A stretch of DNA of 64,000 bases from Saccharopolyspora gloriosae (GTDB taxonomy: Bacteria; Actinomycetota; Actinomycetes; Mycobacteriales; Pseudonocardiaceae). Position numbers and translations under genes: made by a program. The notes below the pieces were generated by a model that saw nothing but the letters and a program-made list of their open reading frames with translations, did not search any database and was not told where the DNA came from. Below, one piece after another: positions 43,647 to 53,447 of this stretch (position 1 is its first letter; each line of letters starts with the position of its first letter). Location of the stretch: positions 4,449,470 to 4,513,469 of the forward strand of contig NZ_CP059557.1 of assembly GCF_022828475.1 (NCBI RefSeq), in the 5' to 3' direction.

Positions 43647-44264
43647 TCAGTCCGCCGCGAAGCCAGCGGCCAATCGCCGCAGGGCGCTGTCGAGGGTGGC
43701 GCAGAGATCCGCTCCGGGCCGCTCCAGCCAATGGTCGTAGGCGGCCAGCGCCGCCCCCAGCGCGGCGTGGGCGATGGTCTGCGGCTCCAGCGCCCTCGCG
43801 GACGTGCCCAGGCGCTCGGCGGCGAAGTCGGCGACCACCGCTCGCCAGTCGGCGTAGCGCAGCGTCGAATGCGCCTGCAACGCCGGGACGCGGAGGATGA
43901 GTTCGAGGCGGCGGCGGTGGCGTTCGGTCTCGGCGGGCTCAACGCGGTTGAACTCGACGACGACCACGCGGATCGAGTCCATCAGCGGTTCCTCGGGCGG
44001 GCGGGCGCGGAACCGCTCGCGCATCACGTCGAGCTGCTCGGTGAAGGCGCCCCAGACGACGTCGTTCTTCGAGTCGAAGTAGCGGAAGAAGGTGCGCCGC
44101 CCGATTCCGGCGGAGCGGGCGATCCGCTCGACGGTCGTCTGCTCGAAGCCGTCGGAGTCGAACAGCTCGAACGCGACGCGCTCCAGTTCGACGGGGCTCG
44201 TCGTGCGGCGTCGCCCAGGCCCCGCTCCTGCTCTGGACGGGTGAACGGATGCTGGTCCGGCCAT
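43647..44264 (-). CDS. mftR: Mycofactocin cluster TetR-family regulator
   Basis: 205 residues from the ATG at 44264 (GGAAGAG upstream); a GTG seven codons earlier is possible. The TetR helix-turn-helix is ELERVAFELFDSDGFEQTTV followed by ERIARSAGIGRRTFFRYFDS, with GIGRRTFFRYFDSKNDVVWG typical of MftR. MftR represses the mft operon and responds to acyl-CoA in mycobacteria. It is divergent from mftA, with an inverted repeat in the shared promoter. Confidence 0.9.
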   Translation of the reverse strand: MAGPASVHPSRAGAGPGRRRTTSPVELERVAFELFDSDGFEQTTVERIARSAGIGRRTFFRYFDSKNDVVWGAFTEQLDVMRERFRARPPEEPLMDSIRVVVVEFNRVEPAETERHRRRLELILRVPALQAHSTLRYADWRAVVADFAAERLGTSARALEPQTIAHAALGAALAAYDHWLERPGADLCATLDSALRRLAAGFAAD

Positions 44265-44280
44265 TGATCTCTTCCATTGT

Positions 44281-44293
44281 GACACTCGGTGTC
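44281..44293. promoter_or_regulatory. Candidate MftR operator
   Basis: Inverted repeat GACAC-TCG-GTGTC in the 82-bp space between divergent mftR and mftA, with GTTATTGTG just beside it as possible -10 region for mftA. The role is inferred from position. Confidence 0.5.
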
Positions 44294-44346
44294 GTTATTG
44301 TGTGCTCGCCATCACAACGCAGCAGGTGATCGGGAGGAAGCATCCC

Positions 44347-44457
44347 ATGAGCGAGTCCCAGCACAGCGCGCCCGCCGAGACCGCCCCGGTGGACGGCGTC
44401 GAAGACGATCTGCTCGTCGAGGAAGTGTCGATCGATGGCATGTGCGGCGTCTACTGA
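44347..44457 (+). CDS. mftA: Mycofactocin precursor peptide
   Basis: 36 residues ending in the invariant core IDGMCGVY. MftC decarboxylates the terminal Tyr and cyclises it with the Val, after which MftE cuts off the modified dipeptide. The leader contains the conserved acidic segment VEDDLLVEEVS recognised by MftB. The ATG has GGGAGG about 9 bases upstream. Confidence 0.97.
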   Translation: MSESQHSAPAETAPVDGVEDDLLVEEVSIDGMCGVY

Positions 44458-44740
44458 GTCCGGCGCGGCGACCGGTTTCGACCCCGGCCGGCCGCACCGC
44501 CTGAGCCCTGGCGTCTCGCTGCGCCCGGAACGTTTCGGCGCGCTCGTCTACGACTTCACCACCCGGCGGCTGTCGTTCCTCAAGACGACCGAGCTCGTCG
44601 CCGTGGTCCGCGAACTCGAGAACCAACCGGACGTGCACTCCGCGCTCACCGAAACCGGCGTGCCCGCCGAACAGCACCCGCGCTACCTCGAAGCCCTCGC
44701 CGGATTGCACGACAAGGGCACCATCCGTCTCCGCGACTGA
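44435..44740 (+). CDS. mftB: Mycofactocin peptide chaperone (RRE protein)
   Basis: 101 residues from an ATG inside mftA, overlapping it by 23 bp in another frame. PHRLSPGVSLRPERFGALVY and RRLSFLKTTELVAVVREL are typical of MftB, the RiPP recognition element that binds the MftA leader and presents it to MftC. Family members are normally about 90-100 residues. The long overlap implies tight translational coupling. The next gene is separated by a 160-bp repeat element, which is unusual. Confidence 0.92.
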   Translation: MACAASTESGAATGFDPGRPHRLSPGVSLRPERFGALVYDFTTRRLSFLKTTELVAVVRELENQPDVHSALTETGVPAEQHPRYLEALAGLHDKGTIRLRD

Positions 44741-44790
44741 GAAGCCTGCCGGGACGATCTTCGTCATGGGTCGGACAGCGGAACGATCTT

Positions 44791-44950
44791 TCGTCCGGTC
44801 AGCGGCGGAGCCGATGAGCAGCGACCACTGACTCAGCCGGACCACCAGCGGGTTCTCAGTGGTCTTCTCGCGAGGACGGCGATCGTGCGTGTGGCGGAGC
44901 CACTCGAAGAATCGATCCCGCAGCGAGAAGGCCGCTGAGGTTCCGCCACC
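44791..44950 (+). repeat. Interspersed stem-loop element, copy 4 (between mftB and mftC)
   Basis: Arms 44855-44871 and 44923-44939 pair across all 17 positions with two T/G wobbles. Compared with copy 1, two pairs changed on both sides (T-A to C-G; C-G to T-A), keeping the stem. It fills most of the 261-bp gap that splits the mft operon. Confidence 0.85.
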
Positions 44951-45001
44951 CGCGCCCCACGCAGCACAAGTTCAAGGACCGAACACGCAAGGAGAAGCTC
45001 C

Positions 45002-46201
45002 ATGCGGCTCGTCGAGCACTTCCAGCACGGTCTGGACTCCCCGATCTGCCTCACCTGGGAACTGACCTACGCCTGCAACCTGTCCTGCGTGCACTGCCTG
45101 TCCGCCTCGGGGCGGCGGGATCCTCGGGAGCTGTCCACGGCCGAGTGCAAAGCGGTCATCGACGAGTTCCAGCGCATGCAGGTGTTCTACGTGAACATCG
45201 GCGGTGGTGAACCCACCGTGCGCTCCGACTTCTGGGAGCTCGTGGAGTACGCCGTCGACCACCAGGTGGGCGTCAAGTTCTCCACCAACGGAGTCCGGCT
45301 GACCCCGGAGCGAGCGCGCTGGCTCGCGCGAACCGACTACGTCGACGTGCAGCTCTCGTTGGACGGGGCGACCGCCGAGGTCAACGATCGGGTGCGCGGC
45401 TCGGGCTCCTACGACACGGCGCTGACCGCGATGGCGAACCTGCGCGACGCCGGGTTCCGCGACTTCAAGATCAGCGTGGTGTTGACCAGGGAGAACGTCG
45501 GCCAGCTCGACCGGTTCAAGGAGATCGCCGACGAGTACGGGGCGCAGCTTCGCATCACCCGGCTCCGCCCCTCGGGGCGCGGCGCGGACGTGTGGGACGA
45601 ACTGCACCCGACCGCCGAACAGCAGCGGGAGATCTACGACTGGCTCGTCGCGCACGGCGAGGGCGTGCTCACCGGGGACTCTTTCTTCCACCTCAACGCG
45701 CTCGGTTCCACCCCGCTTCCCGGCCTGAACCTGTGCGGCGCGGGCCGCGTCGTGTGCTTGATCGACCCGGTCGGCGACGTGTACGCGTGCCCGTTCGCGA
45801 TCCACTCCGAGTTCCTCGCGGGCAACGTGCGCGACGACGGCGGGTTCGGTTCGGTGTGGCGAGAATCGGAGCTGTTCGAGCGGCTGCGGGAACCGCAGAC
45901 CGGTGGCGCGTGCACCTCCTGCTCGGCTTACGACGCCTGCCAGGGCGGCTGCATGGCGGCGAAGTTCTTCACGGGGCTGCCGCTGGACGGGCCGGACCCG
46001 GAATGCGTGCTGGGCAACGGGGAACGCGCGCTGGCCGGTGTCGGCGCGGGCGTTCCCAAGCCGGACAAGGACCATTCGCACCGCACCGCGCCGCGGAAGA
46101 AGCAGCCCGTGACGGTCGGCATCGGCTGGGGACCGCCGGAACCCGAGGCGATTCCGGATCGTGCGTGCGACACCAGCCCTCTCGCCGGGTTCCGGCCGTA
46201 G
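45002..46201 (+). CDS. mftC: Mycofactocin radical SAM maturase
   Basis: 399 residues. The radical SAM cluster motif CNLSCVHC has Cys at 25, 29 and 32, followed by VNIGGGEPTVRSDF. A SPASM domain with auxiliary cluster Cys residues (LNLCGAG, VYACPF, CTSCSAYDACQGGCM) occupies about 240-340. MftC performs oxidative decarboxylation of the MftA C-terminal Tyr and then the C-C bond to Val. An AAGGAGAAG site precedes the ATG. A C-terminal extension is usual in the family. Confidence 0.97.
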   Translation: MRLVEHFQHGLDSPICLTWELTYACNLSCVHCLSASGRRDPRELSTAECKAVIDEFQRMQVFYVNIGGGEPTVRSDFWELVEYAVDHQVGVKFSTNGVRLTPERARWLARTDYVDVQLSLDGATAEVNDRVRGSGSYDTALTAMANLRDAGFRDFKISVVLTRENVGQLDRFKEIADEYGAQLRITRLRPSGRGADVWDELHPTAEQQREIYDWLVAHGEGVLTGDSFFHLNALGSTPLPGLNLCGAGRVVCLIDPVGDVYACPFAIHSEFLAGNVRDDGGFGSVWRESELFERLREPQTGGACTSCSAYDACQGGCMAAKFFTGLPLDGPDPECVLGNGERALAGVGAGVPKPDKDHSHRTAPRKKQPVTVGIGWGPPEPEAIPDRACDTSPLAGFRP

Positions 46202-46990
46202 ATGGGCGAGCCCGGAGTCGCCATCGTCACCGGAGCCGCTCGCGGCATCGGGGCCGCCGTGGTGCGGCGGCTGGCCGGGAGCGGCTGGCGGGTGGTCGCG
46301 GTGGATCGGTGCGCCGACGATCCTCGCGTCGACTATCCGTTGGGCACTGTCGAGCAGCTTTCCGCGCTGGCCGGGGAATTCCCCGGCTCGGTGGTCGAAT
46401 TCGCCGCCGATGTGCGGGATCTCGACGCGCTGCGGACGGCCGTCGCGCTGGCCGAGGAGCGGTTCGGCGGGCTGGACGCGGCGGTCGGCGCGGCGGCGCT
46501 GATGGCGGGCGGAAAGCCGTTCTGGGAGGCCGACGACGCGGAGTGGGACGCGTTGTTCTCCGTCGGCGTGGACGGCCTCGCCCACCTGGCCAAGGCCGCC
46601 GTGCCCGCGTTGCTGCGCCGACCCGAACCGCGTTCGGGACGGTTCGTGGCGCTCGCCTCGGCCGCCGCGCACACCGGGCTGTGGCGCCTGACCTCCTACA
46701 ACGCCGCGAAGCACGCCGTGGTCGGGCTGATCCGCGGCCTGGCGACCGACCTGCGCGGCACCGGGGTGTGCGCCACCGCCGTTTCGCCCGGTTCCACTCG
46801 CACGGACATGCTCGACGCCAGCGCCGCGCTCTACGACCTGTCCGATGTGGACGAGTTCGCGGCACATCAGCTCACCGAACGGATCCTGGAACCGGACGAG
46901 GTCGCGGCAGTGGTGGCGTTCCTGTGCTCACCGGACTCCTCGGCGATCACCGGGACCGTCGTGCACGCCGACGGCGGCTTCACCGCATGA
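46202..46990 (+). CDS. Mycofactocin-coupled SDR oxidoreductase
   Basis: 262 residues starting on the base after the mftC stop. Rossmann motif VTGAARGIGAAVV (8-20), NAAK within the catalytic YNAAK, and SPGSTRTDML. An extended segment after beta-2 (DRCADDPRVDYPLGTVEQL) is the insertion typical of mycofactocin-dependent SDRs, which hold NAD tightly and pass electrons to mycofactocin. It lies between mftC and mftF, where mftD is found in mycobacteria, so it is probably a dedicated client dehydrogenase rather than an MftD replacement. Confidence 0.88.
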   Translation: MGEPGVAIVTGAARGIGAAVVRRLAGSGWRVVAVDRCADDPRVDYPLGTVEQLSALAGEFPGSVVEFAADVRDLDALRTAVALAEERFGGLDAAVGAAALMAGGKPFWEADDAEWDALFSVGVDGLAHLAKAAVPALLRRPEPRSGRFVALASAAAHTGLWRLTSYNAAKHAVVGLIRGLATDLRGTGVCATAVSPGSTRTDMLDASAALYDLSDVDEFAAHQLTERILEPDEVAAVVAFLCSPDSSAITGTVVHADGGFTA

Positions 46991-48339
46991 CCGCCGCGGT
47001 GCCCGCGGGGACTCGGCTGGTGCCGGACTCCTCGCTGCGGCGCATCGGCGGCGGCCGGGTGCTGCTGGGCGGGTCACCGGTGCGGCTGCTGCGCGTCGGG
47101 CACACCGCCGCCCGGCTGGTCGGCCGCTGGTTCGCGGGGGAACCGGTGCGCTCCGGCGGAAACCTGGCTCGGCGGCTGCTCGACGCCGGGCTCGCCCATC
47201 CCGAACCGCCGCCCGCCGTGCTCGGACCGGCCGATGTGACGCTGGTGATCCCGGTGAAGGACGATCCGGCCGGGCTCGCCGCGCTGCTGGCCGCCACCGC
47301 GGACCTGCCGAACCGGATCGTCGTGGACGACGGTTCCGCCCGGCCCGTCCCTGCGGCCACGGTGCGGCACCGGACTCCGCGCGGCCCAGCCGCCGCGCGC
47401 AACGCCGGGTGGCGACAGGCCGCCACGGAGCTCGTCGCGTTCCTCGACGCCGACGCGCTGCCGGAACCCGGCTGGCTGGAGCCGCTGCTGCGCCAGTTCA
47501 CCGACCCGGCGGTGTCGGCGGCGGCACCTCGCGTCCGCGGTGCACCGGCCGACGGCTCGCTCGCCGCCTACGAGGCGGACCGCTGCGGCCTCGACCTGGG
47601 CGGCGAACCGGCGGCCGTGCGGCCGATGACCCGGGTGAGCTATGTGCCCAGCGCCGCGCTCGTGCTGCGCCGCGACTCCCTCGACGAGGCGGGCGGGTTC
47701 GACGAGGCGCTGCGGTTCGGCGAGGACGTCGACCTGGTGTGGCGGTTGATCGGCACCGGCGGGACCGTCCGGTACGTGCCGGACTCGGTGGTGCGGCACC
47801 GGTCGCGCCCCCGGTTGCGCGCGTGGCTGCGGCAACGCTTCGACTACGGCGGCTCCGCCGCGCCGCTGTCCCGGCGGCATCCGGGACTGCTCAGCTGCGC
47901 CCGGCTGTCCGGGTGGAGCGCCGCGTCCTGGGCGGCACTCGCCGCCGGGCGCCCGATCGCCGCCGTCGCGCTCGCCGTGCGCGCTGCCGGTGCGCTGCCG
48001 CGCAGGCTGCGGGCGTACGGCGTGCCGGACGGGGAGTCGTGGCGGCTGGCCGTGCTCGCGCACCTCGGTGCCGGTCGGTTGCTGGCCGAAGCGGTGCGCC
48101 GCGCCTGGTGGCCGCTGCTGGTGCCGCTCGCGCTCATCTCCCGGCGAGGCAGGCTCGTGCTGCTCGCCGCGTTGCTGCCGTGCGCGCTGGAGACGGTTCG
48201 GGCGGGCCGGAGCCCGAGCTGGTTCGTGCTGCGAGTGCTCGACGACCTCGCCTATTCGTGCGGGGTGTGGGCCGGGTGCGTGCGACACCGCACGGCGGCC
48301 GCGCTGCTGCCGCAGTTCACCGGAGGATCGTCACGATGA
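46987..48339 (+). CDS. mftF: Mycofactocin glycosyltransferase
   Basis: 450 residues, ATG overlapping the SDR stop (ATGA). GT2 family: VTLVIPVKDDPAGLAALLAA, RIVVDDGSARPV, GPAAARNAGWRQAATELVAF with LDADALP, then EAGGFDEALRFGEDVDLVWR. The C-terminal 130 residues contain hydrophobic segments (WWPLLVPLALISRRG), suggesting membrane association. MftF decorates premycofactocin with beta-1,4-linked glucose units. The length fits the family. Confidence 0.95.
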   Translation: MTAAVPAGTRLVPDSSLRRIGGGRVLLGGSPVRLLRVGHTAARLVGRWFAGEPVRSGGNLARRLLDAGLAHPEPPPAVLGPADVTLVIPVKDDPAGLAALLAATADLPNRIVVDDGSARPVPAATVRHRTPRGPAAARNAGWRQAATELVAFLDADALPEPGWLEPLLRQFTDPAVSAAAPRVRGAPADGSLAAYEADRCGLDLGGEPAAVRPMTRVSYVPSAALVLRRDSLDEAGGFDEALRFGEDVDLVWRLIGTGGTVRYVPDSVVRHRSRPRLRAWLRQRFDYGGSAAPLSRRHPGLLSCARLSGWSAASWAALAAGRPIAAVALAVRAAGALPRRLRAYGVPDGESWRLAVLAHLGAGRLLAEAVRRAWWPLLVPLALISRRGRLVLLAALLPCALETVRAGRSPSWFVLRVLDDLAYSCGVWAGCVRHRTAAALLPQFTGGSSR

Positions 48340-49019
48340 GCAATGAGCTGGGGGCGATGCGCTGGCCGGAGCTCGCCGCGCCGACGCTGGCGATCCCGCT
48401 GGGCGCCACCGAACAGCACGGTCCGCACCTGCCGCTGCGCACCGACACCGCCATCGCCGAAGCGCTCTGCGCACGGCTCGCCCAGCGGGTGGAGGGCGTG
48501 GTCGTGGCGCCCGCGGTGCCGTACGGCGCCAGCGGTGAGCACGCGGGGTTCCCCGGCACCCTCTCGATCGGGCATGAGGCACTGCGGTTGCTGCTGGTGG
48601 AACTGGTGCGTTCCGCCGACCACTTCGCGGGCGTGGTCCTGGTCAACGGGCACGGCGGAAACCTGCTCACCGCGCACCGGGCGGCCGAACTGCTGCGTTG
48701 CGAAGGCAGGCGGGTCCTGCTGTGGTCACCGGACGGCCCCGCCGACGACAGCCACGCCGGGCGCACCGAAACGTCCGCGATGCTCCACTTGCATCCCGGG
48801 GAGGTCGCCATGGACGCGGCCACGGCAGGCAACACCGAACCGCTCACGGAACTCCTGCCCCGCCTCCGCTCCGGCGGCGTACGCGCGGTCAGCCCCAACG
48901 GCATCCTCGGCGACCCCACGCACGCGACCTCCACAGCCGGCGAAGCCACCCTCGCCCACTGGACCGACTCCCTCACCCGAGCGGTCTCAACCTGGCGCCA
49001 CGAACCTCACCATCCCTGA
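48336..49019 (+). CDS. mftE: Mycofactocin creatininase-family peptidase
   Basis: 227 residues, ATG overlapping the mftF stop. Creatininase metal-site residues are in IPLGATEQHGPHLPLRTDT (Glu, His, Asp) and VVLVNGHGGNLLTAHRAA. MftE releases the cyclised Val-Tyr-derived dipeptide (AHDP) from MftA. It is the last gene of the cluster here. The mftD gene, which deaminates AHDP to premycofactocin, is not in the window. Confidence 0.95.
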   Translation: MSNELGAMRWPELAAPTLAIPLGATEQHGPHLPLRTDTAIAEALCARLAQRVEGVVVAPAVPYGASGEHAGFPGTLSIGHEALRLLLVELVRSADHFAGVVLVNGHGGNLLTAHRAAELLRCEGRRVLLWSPDGPADDSHAGRTETSAMLHLHPGEVAMDAATAGNTEPLTELLPRLRSGGVRAVSPNGILGDPTHATSTAGEATLAHWTDSLTRAVSTWRHEPHHP

Positions 49020-49186
49020 GATGAACGCTCCTTTGACCAGTGGAGTGGTCCCCGGGCGTTGGACTGGAAATCCAATTCCAGCTCGCGGGGAGTGGTCGGT
49101 GTATCCGCATGGTTCGTTGTCCGAGCAGCAGCGTGCGGCTGCTGCGGGGGCGAGCTCGTCGGCGTCGGCCGCGCCTGGACACGACG

Positions 49187-49220
49187 GCGCCCCGGCAGGT
49201 CGGGCGGCCTGCCGGGGCGC
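49187..49220. terminator. Hairpin terminator between mftE and convergent small gene
   Basis: Perfect 13-bp stem (GCGCCCCGGCAGG and its complement) with an 8-base loop, 10 bp beyond the stop of the small minus-strand gene at 49230 and 168 bp beyond mftE. It can serve both. The rest of 49020-49504 shows nothing else. Confidence 0.7.
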
Positions 49221-49229
49221 GTCGCGGGA

Positions 49230-49388
49230 TCAGCGTTGAGCCGGGATCTCCTGCCCACCGGAGCGTTCCGGAGGCCCACCGCGGACGAAGCGGTGGCGAG
49301 CGTCGGCGATGGTGCGGGACTCGGCCCACATGGTGTGCAGGAAGGCCGGCCGGACTCTCCTGGCGCGGACGGACGAGCGAGTTGCCAT
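49230..49388 (-). CDS. Small hypothetical protein
   Basis: 52 residues from the ATG at 49388, basic (MATRSSVRARRVRPAFLHTM start), with high third-position G+C and a GGGGGT stretch upstream. A perfect terminator begins 10 bp after its stop, which supports expression. I recognise no family. It may belong to the same transcript as the decarboxylase upstream (117 bp away). Confidence 0.4.
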   Translation of the reverse strand: MATRSSVRARRVRPAFLHTMWAESRTIADARHRFVRGGPPERSGGQEIPAQR

Positions 49389-49504
49389 TCAGTGACCCCC
49401 GAAGACTTCGATGCGTTGACACGGCGCCGCGCCCGTCCGTTTCCAGGCGAGCGCACCACCCCGGATGCCCTGCCGGTTCGGGGAACAAACCGACTCGCAC
49501 AAGG

Positions 49505-50866
49505 TCATTCGGCGGCTCGCCGCGCCAAGTCCTCGATCTCGCCGTGGCACCGCTCGATCCAGTGCTCGTGCTCCGGTTTCAACAGCACACTGCGCAAGAT
49601 CCGCGCGTGCGGCACGTCGTGTCGAACCTGATGTCCACGCGCCCGCAGGTCCGCGCCCGCGACTTCGAGCGCGGCCAGGTACACGCCGCGCTCCTGGCGC
49701 ATCCCGTCGTGCAGCATCCGCATCGAGCGTTGATCCACAGTGGACATGTCGGCGGCGGCGGGCAGGACCGTGACGATGTCCAGTTCCGGTCGCTGGTAGG
49801 CGGTCAGCACCGGCGACTCGGCCAGCAGTTCGGACCAGCGCAGCGCCGCCCGTCGACCCGCCCGCAGCACCCGCCCGAGCCCCTCCGGGGTGGGTGGCAA
49901 CAGGCGCAACGTCAGCCACAGCGCCGCAGCGGCCGCGCCGGAACGGGAGCACTCCAGCGAGATCTCCCCCAGGTGCGGCTCCTGCGACGAGTAGTAGGTG
50001 GCCGGCGAGTCATGCCGGTAGAACCGCGCCACCGAAGGGTCCGCGAACAGCACCGCCCCGCACCCGTAGGGCTGCAGGCCGTGCTTGTGCGGGTCCACCA
50101 CCACCGAGTCGCATTCGGCGATGGCCCGGAACGGCGCGGCGGTGACCCCGTCCGGCGAGTCGTCGGCGATCAGCGCGAAGAACCCGCCGCACGCGGCATC
50201 GACGTGGATCCGGAATCCGTGGCGCCGCCGCAACTCCAGCACCTCGTCGACCTGATCGACCGCTCCCAGCGACGTCGTCCCGGCCGTGAGCACGACCGTG
50301 CCGATGTTCTCCTTGCCCAGCAAGGATTCCAGCCGCCCCAGATCCATCCGGCCCACCCGGTCCACTGGAACGGGCACCGACCGCACGCCGAGCAGGTGGC
50401 AGTTGCGGGCGTGGGAGTAGTGCGCCTGCGCGCTGTGCGCGATGGCCGTGCCGGGACGCGTTTCCCGCGCTACGAACAGACCTTCGAGGTTCGCGGCGGT
50501 GCCGCTGGAGGTGAGGTGGCCGAGCGCGTCCGGCATTCCCAGCATCACCGCCAGCCACCGCACCGCCTCCCGCTCCAGCTCGGTGGTGGACGGCCCGCCG
50601 TCGAGCGCGTGGTTGTTCGGGTTCAGCAGCATCGTCGCCAAGTAGCCGACCACCGCCGCCGGATGCGGTGGTTTGATCAACTGGCCCAGATACCGAGGGT
50701 GGTGGAACGGGTAGGTGTCACGCAGCCGGTCGATCAGTTCCTCGAAGGACGCCGCGAAATCGGCGTCGGAGATCACCGCGTCCGGATGCGGCGCCACCTC
50801 ACCGAAATCCCGCTGCCACCACGAGATCTCGTCGACCGCCCGGCCCACCCACGCCCGAAGGTTCAT
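49505..50866 (-). CDS. Group II PLP-dependent decarboxylase
   Basis: 453 residues from the ATG at 50866, with AGGAGGAGG about 5 bases upstream. Fold type I decarboxylase: HLTSSGTAANLEGLFVARET, stacking His/Asp in RIHVDAACGGFF (Asp about 223), and the Schiff-base Lys at 261 in VVVDPHKHGLQPYGCG. The group includes glutamate, 2,4-diaminobutyrate, tyrosine, tryptophan and aspartate decarboxylases; active-site residues do not let me pick one. It is divergent from the Trp/His-rich peptide gene, exporter and FAD monooxygenase, so it could make an amine used with them. Confidence 0.9.
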   Translation of the reverse strand: MNLRAWVGRAVDEISWWQRDFGEVAPHPDAVISDADFAASFEELIDRLRDTYPFHHPRYLGQLIKPPHPAAVVGYLATMLLNPNNHALDGGPSTTELEREAVRWLAVMLGMPDALGHLTSSGTAANLEGLFVARETRPGTAIAHSAQAHYSHARNCHLLGVRSVPVPVDRVGRMDLGRLESLLGKENIGTVVLTAGTTSLGAVDQVDEVLELRRRHGFRIHVDAACGGFFALIADDSPDGVTAAPFRAIAECDSVVVDPHKHGLQPYGCGAVLFADPSVARFYRHDSPATYYSSQEPHLGEISLECSRSGAAAAALWLTLRLLPPTPEGLGRVLRAGRRAALRWSELLAESPVLTAYQRPELDIVTVLPAAADMSTVDQRSMRMLHDGMRQERGVYLAALEVAGADLRARGHQVRHDVPHARILRSVLLKPEHEHWIERCHGEIEDLARRAAE

Positions 50867-51290
50867 CCGCGCCTCCTCCTGGCGACCATGTTCCTCGGAC
50901 GACAGCGCGTGTCCAGTCGGCGAGGGTTCGCGAATTCGGGAGATCAGCTGGAAATCAGGGCCGATAGTCCTCTGGGCAGCGCCCGCCGTTTGGGGTCTAC
51001 TCGTTGGCAGGTCGGGTCGTTCGCCGAATGGGGGGCACCCACCTTCTGGAAGAAACCACTGGAGAAGCACGCAGAGGTCCGGAAAAGACACCGGCAACAA
51101 CGCCGACCGGTACGGAAACGTGCCGGTTTCGCCGACGGCAGACGATCCGCACGACTGCTGACCGTAGGTGCGTTCGGCGAACCAGGGTGAGTCCGGGGTC
51201 GTGACCCGGCATCGAGTTTCCGCGGCATCGACCGGGGGAACATCACAGAAGACGTTCTTCTCTGGGGAAATCGGCAATGCGGAAAGGTGC
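50867..51290. promoter_or_regulatory. Divergent promoter region
   Basis: 424 bp between the decarboxylase (minus) and the peptide gene (plus), less G+C-rich than the surroundings near the peptide. I see no convincing gene. A GAAGACGTTCTTCT-like inverted sequence near 51249-51262 could be an operator. Confidence 0.35.
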
Positions 51291-51446
51291 ATGGCGATGA
51301 GCAGCATCAAGAGCGTGTTCGTGTACGTGAACAACCGCCGCCGCAAGCACGGCTGGGGCTGGGGCTGGGGCCACGGCTGGGGCTGGGGCCACGGCTGGGG
51401 CCACGGCTGGGGCTGGGGCCACCACCACTGGGGCCACAAGAAGTAG
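51291..51446 (+). CDS. Trp/His/Gly-repeat small peptide, candidate precursor
   Basis: 51 residues (49 if the second ATG at 51297 is used, which has better spacing from GGAAAGG). The first ~20 residues (SSIKSVFVYVNNRRRKH) look like a leader ending in a basic RRRKH. The remainder is almost only Gly, Trp and His in HGWGWG/HGWGH units, with nine Trp in about 32 residues, ending HHHWGHKK. It has no signal peptide. A strong hairpin follows, then an ABC exporter and an FAD monooxygenase of the indole-hydroxylating type. It could be a ribosomal natural-product precursor or a metal/heme-binding peptide; I know of no described family. Confidence 0.65.
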   Translation: MAMSSIKSVFVYVNNRRRKHGWGWGWGHGWGWGHGWGHGWGWGHHHWGHKK

Positions 51447-51465
51447 CGACGCGGCTCATGTCCGG

Positions 51466-51498
51466 GTGACGCCCGCACCTCCCTGGTGCGGGCGTCAC
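51466..51498 (+). terminator. Hairpin between peptide gene and exporter
   Basis: Perfect 14-bp stem (GTGACGCCCGCACC and its complement) with loop TCCCT, 19 bp after the peptide stop and 25 bp before the exporter GTG. Its likely effect is partial termination giving much more peptide mRNA than exporter mRNA. Confidence 0.75.
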
Positions 51499-51523
51499 TC
51501 CCGTCGGCAACAGGGGGTACGAC

Positions 51524-53389
<1,866 letters not shown>

Positions 53390-53447
53390 TCACCGCGACC
53401 GAACAACAACCGGGCGGCCACCGGCCGTCCCCGTCCAGGAGGTGCTC

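Noticed and set aside
49040-51190. A 716-residue plus-strand frame across the decarboxylase
   Set aside because: Antisense to a clear PLP decarboxylase; Arg/His-rich with no domain.
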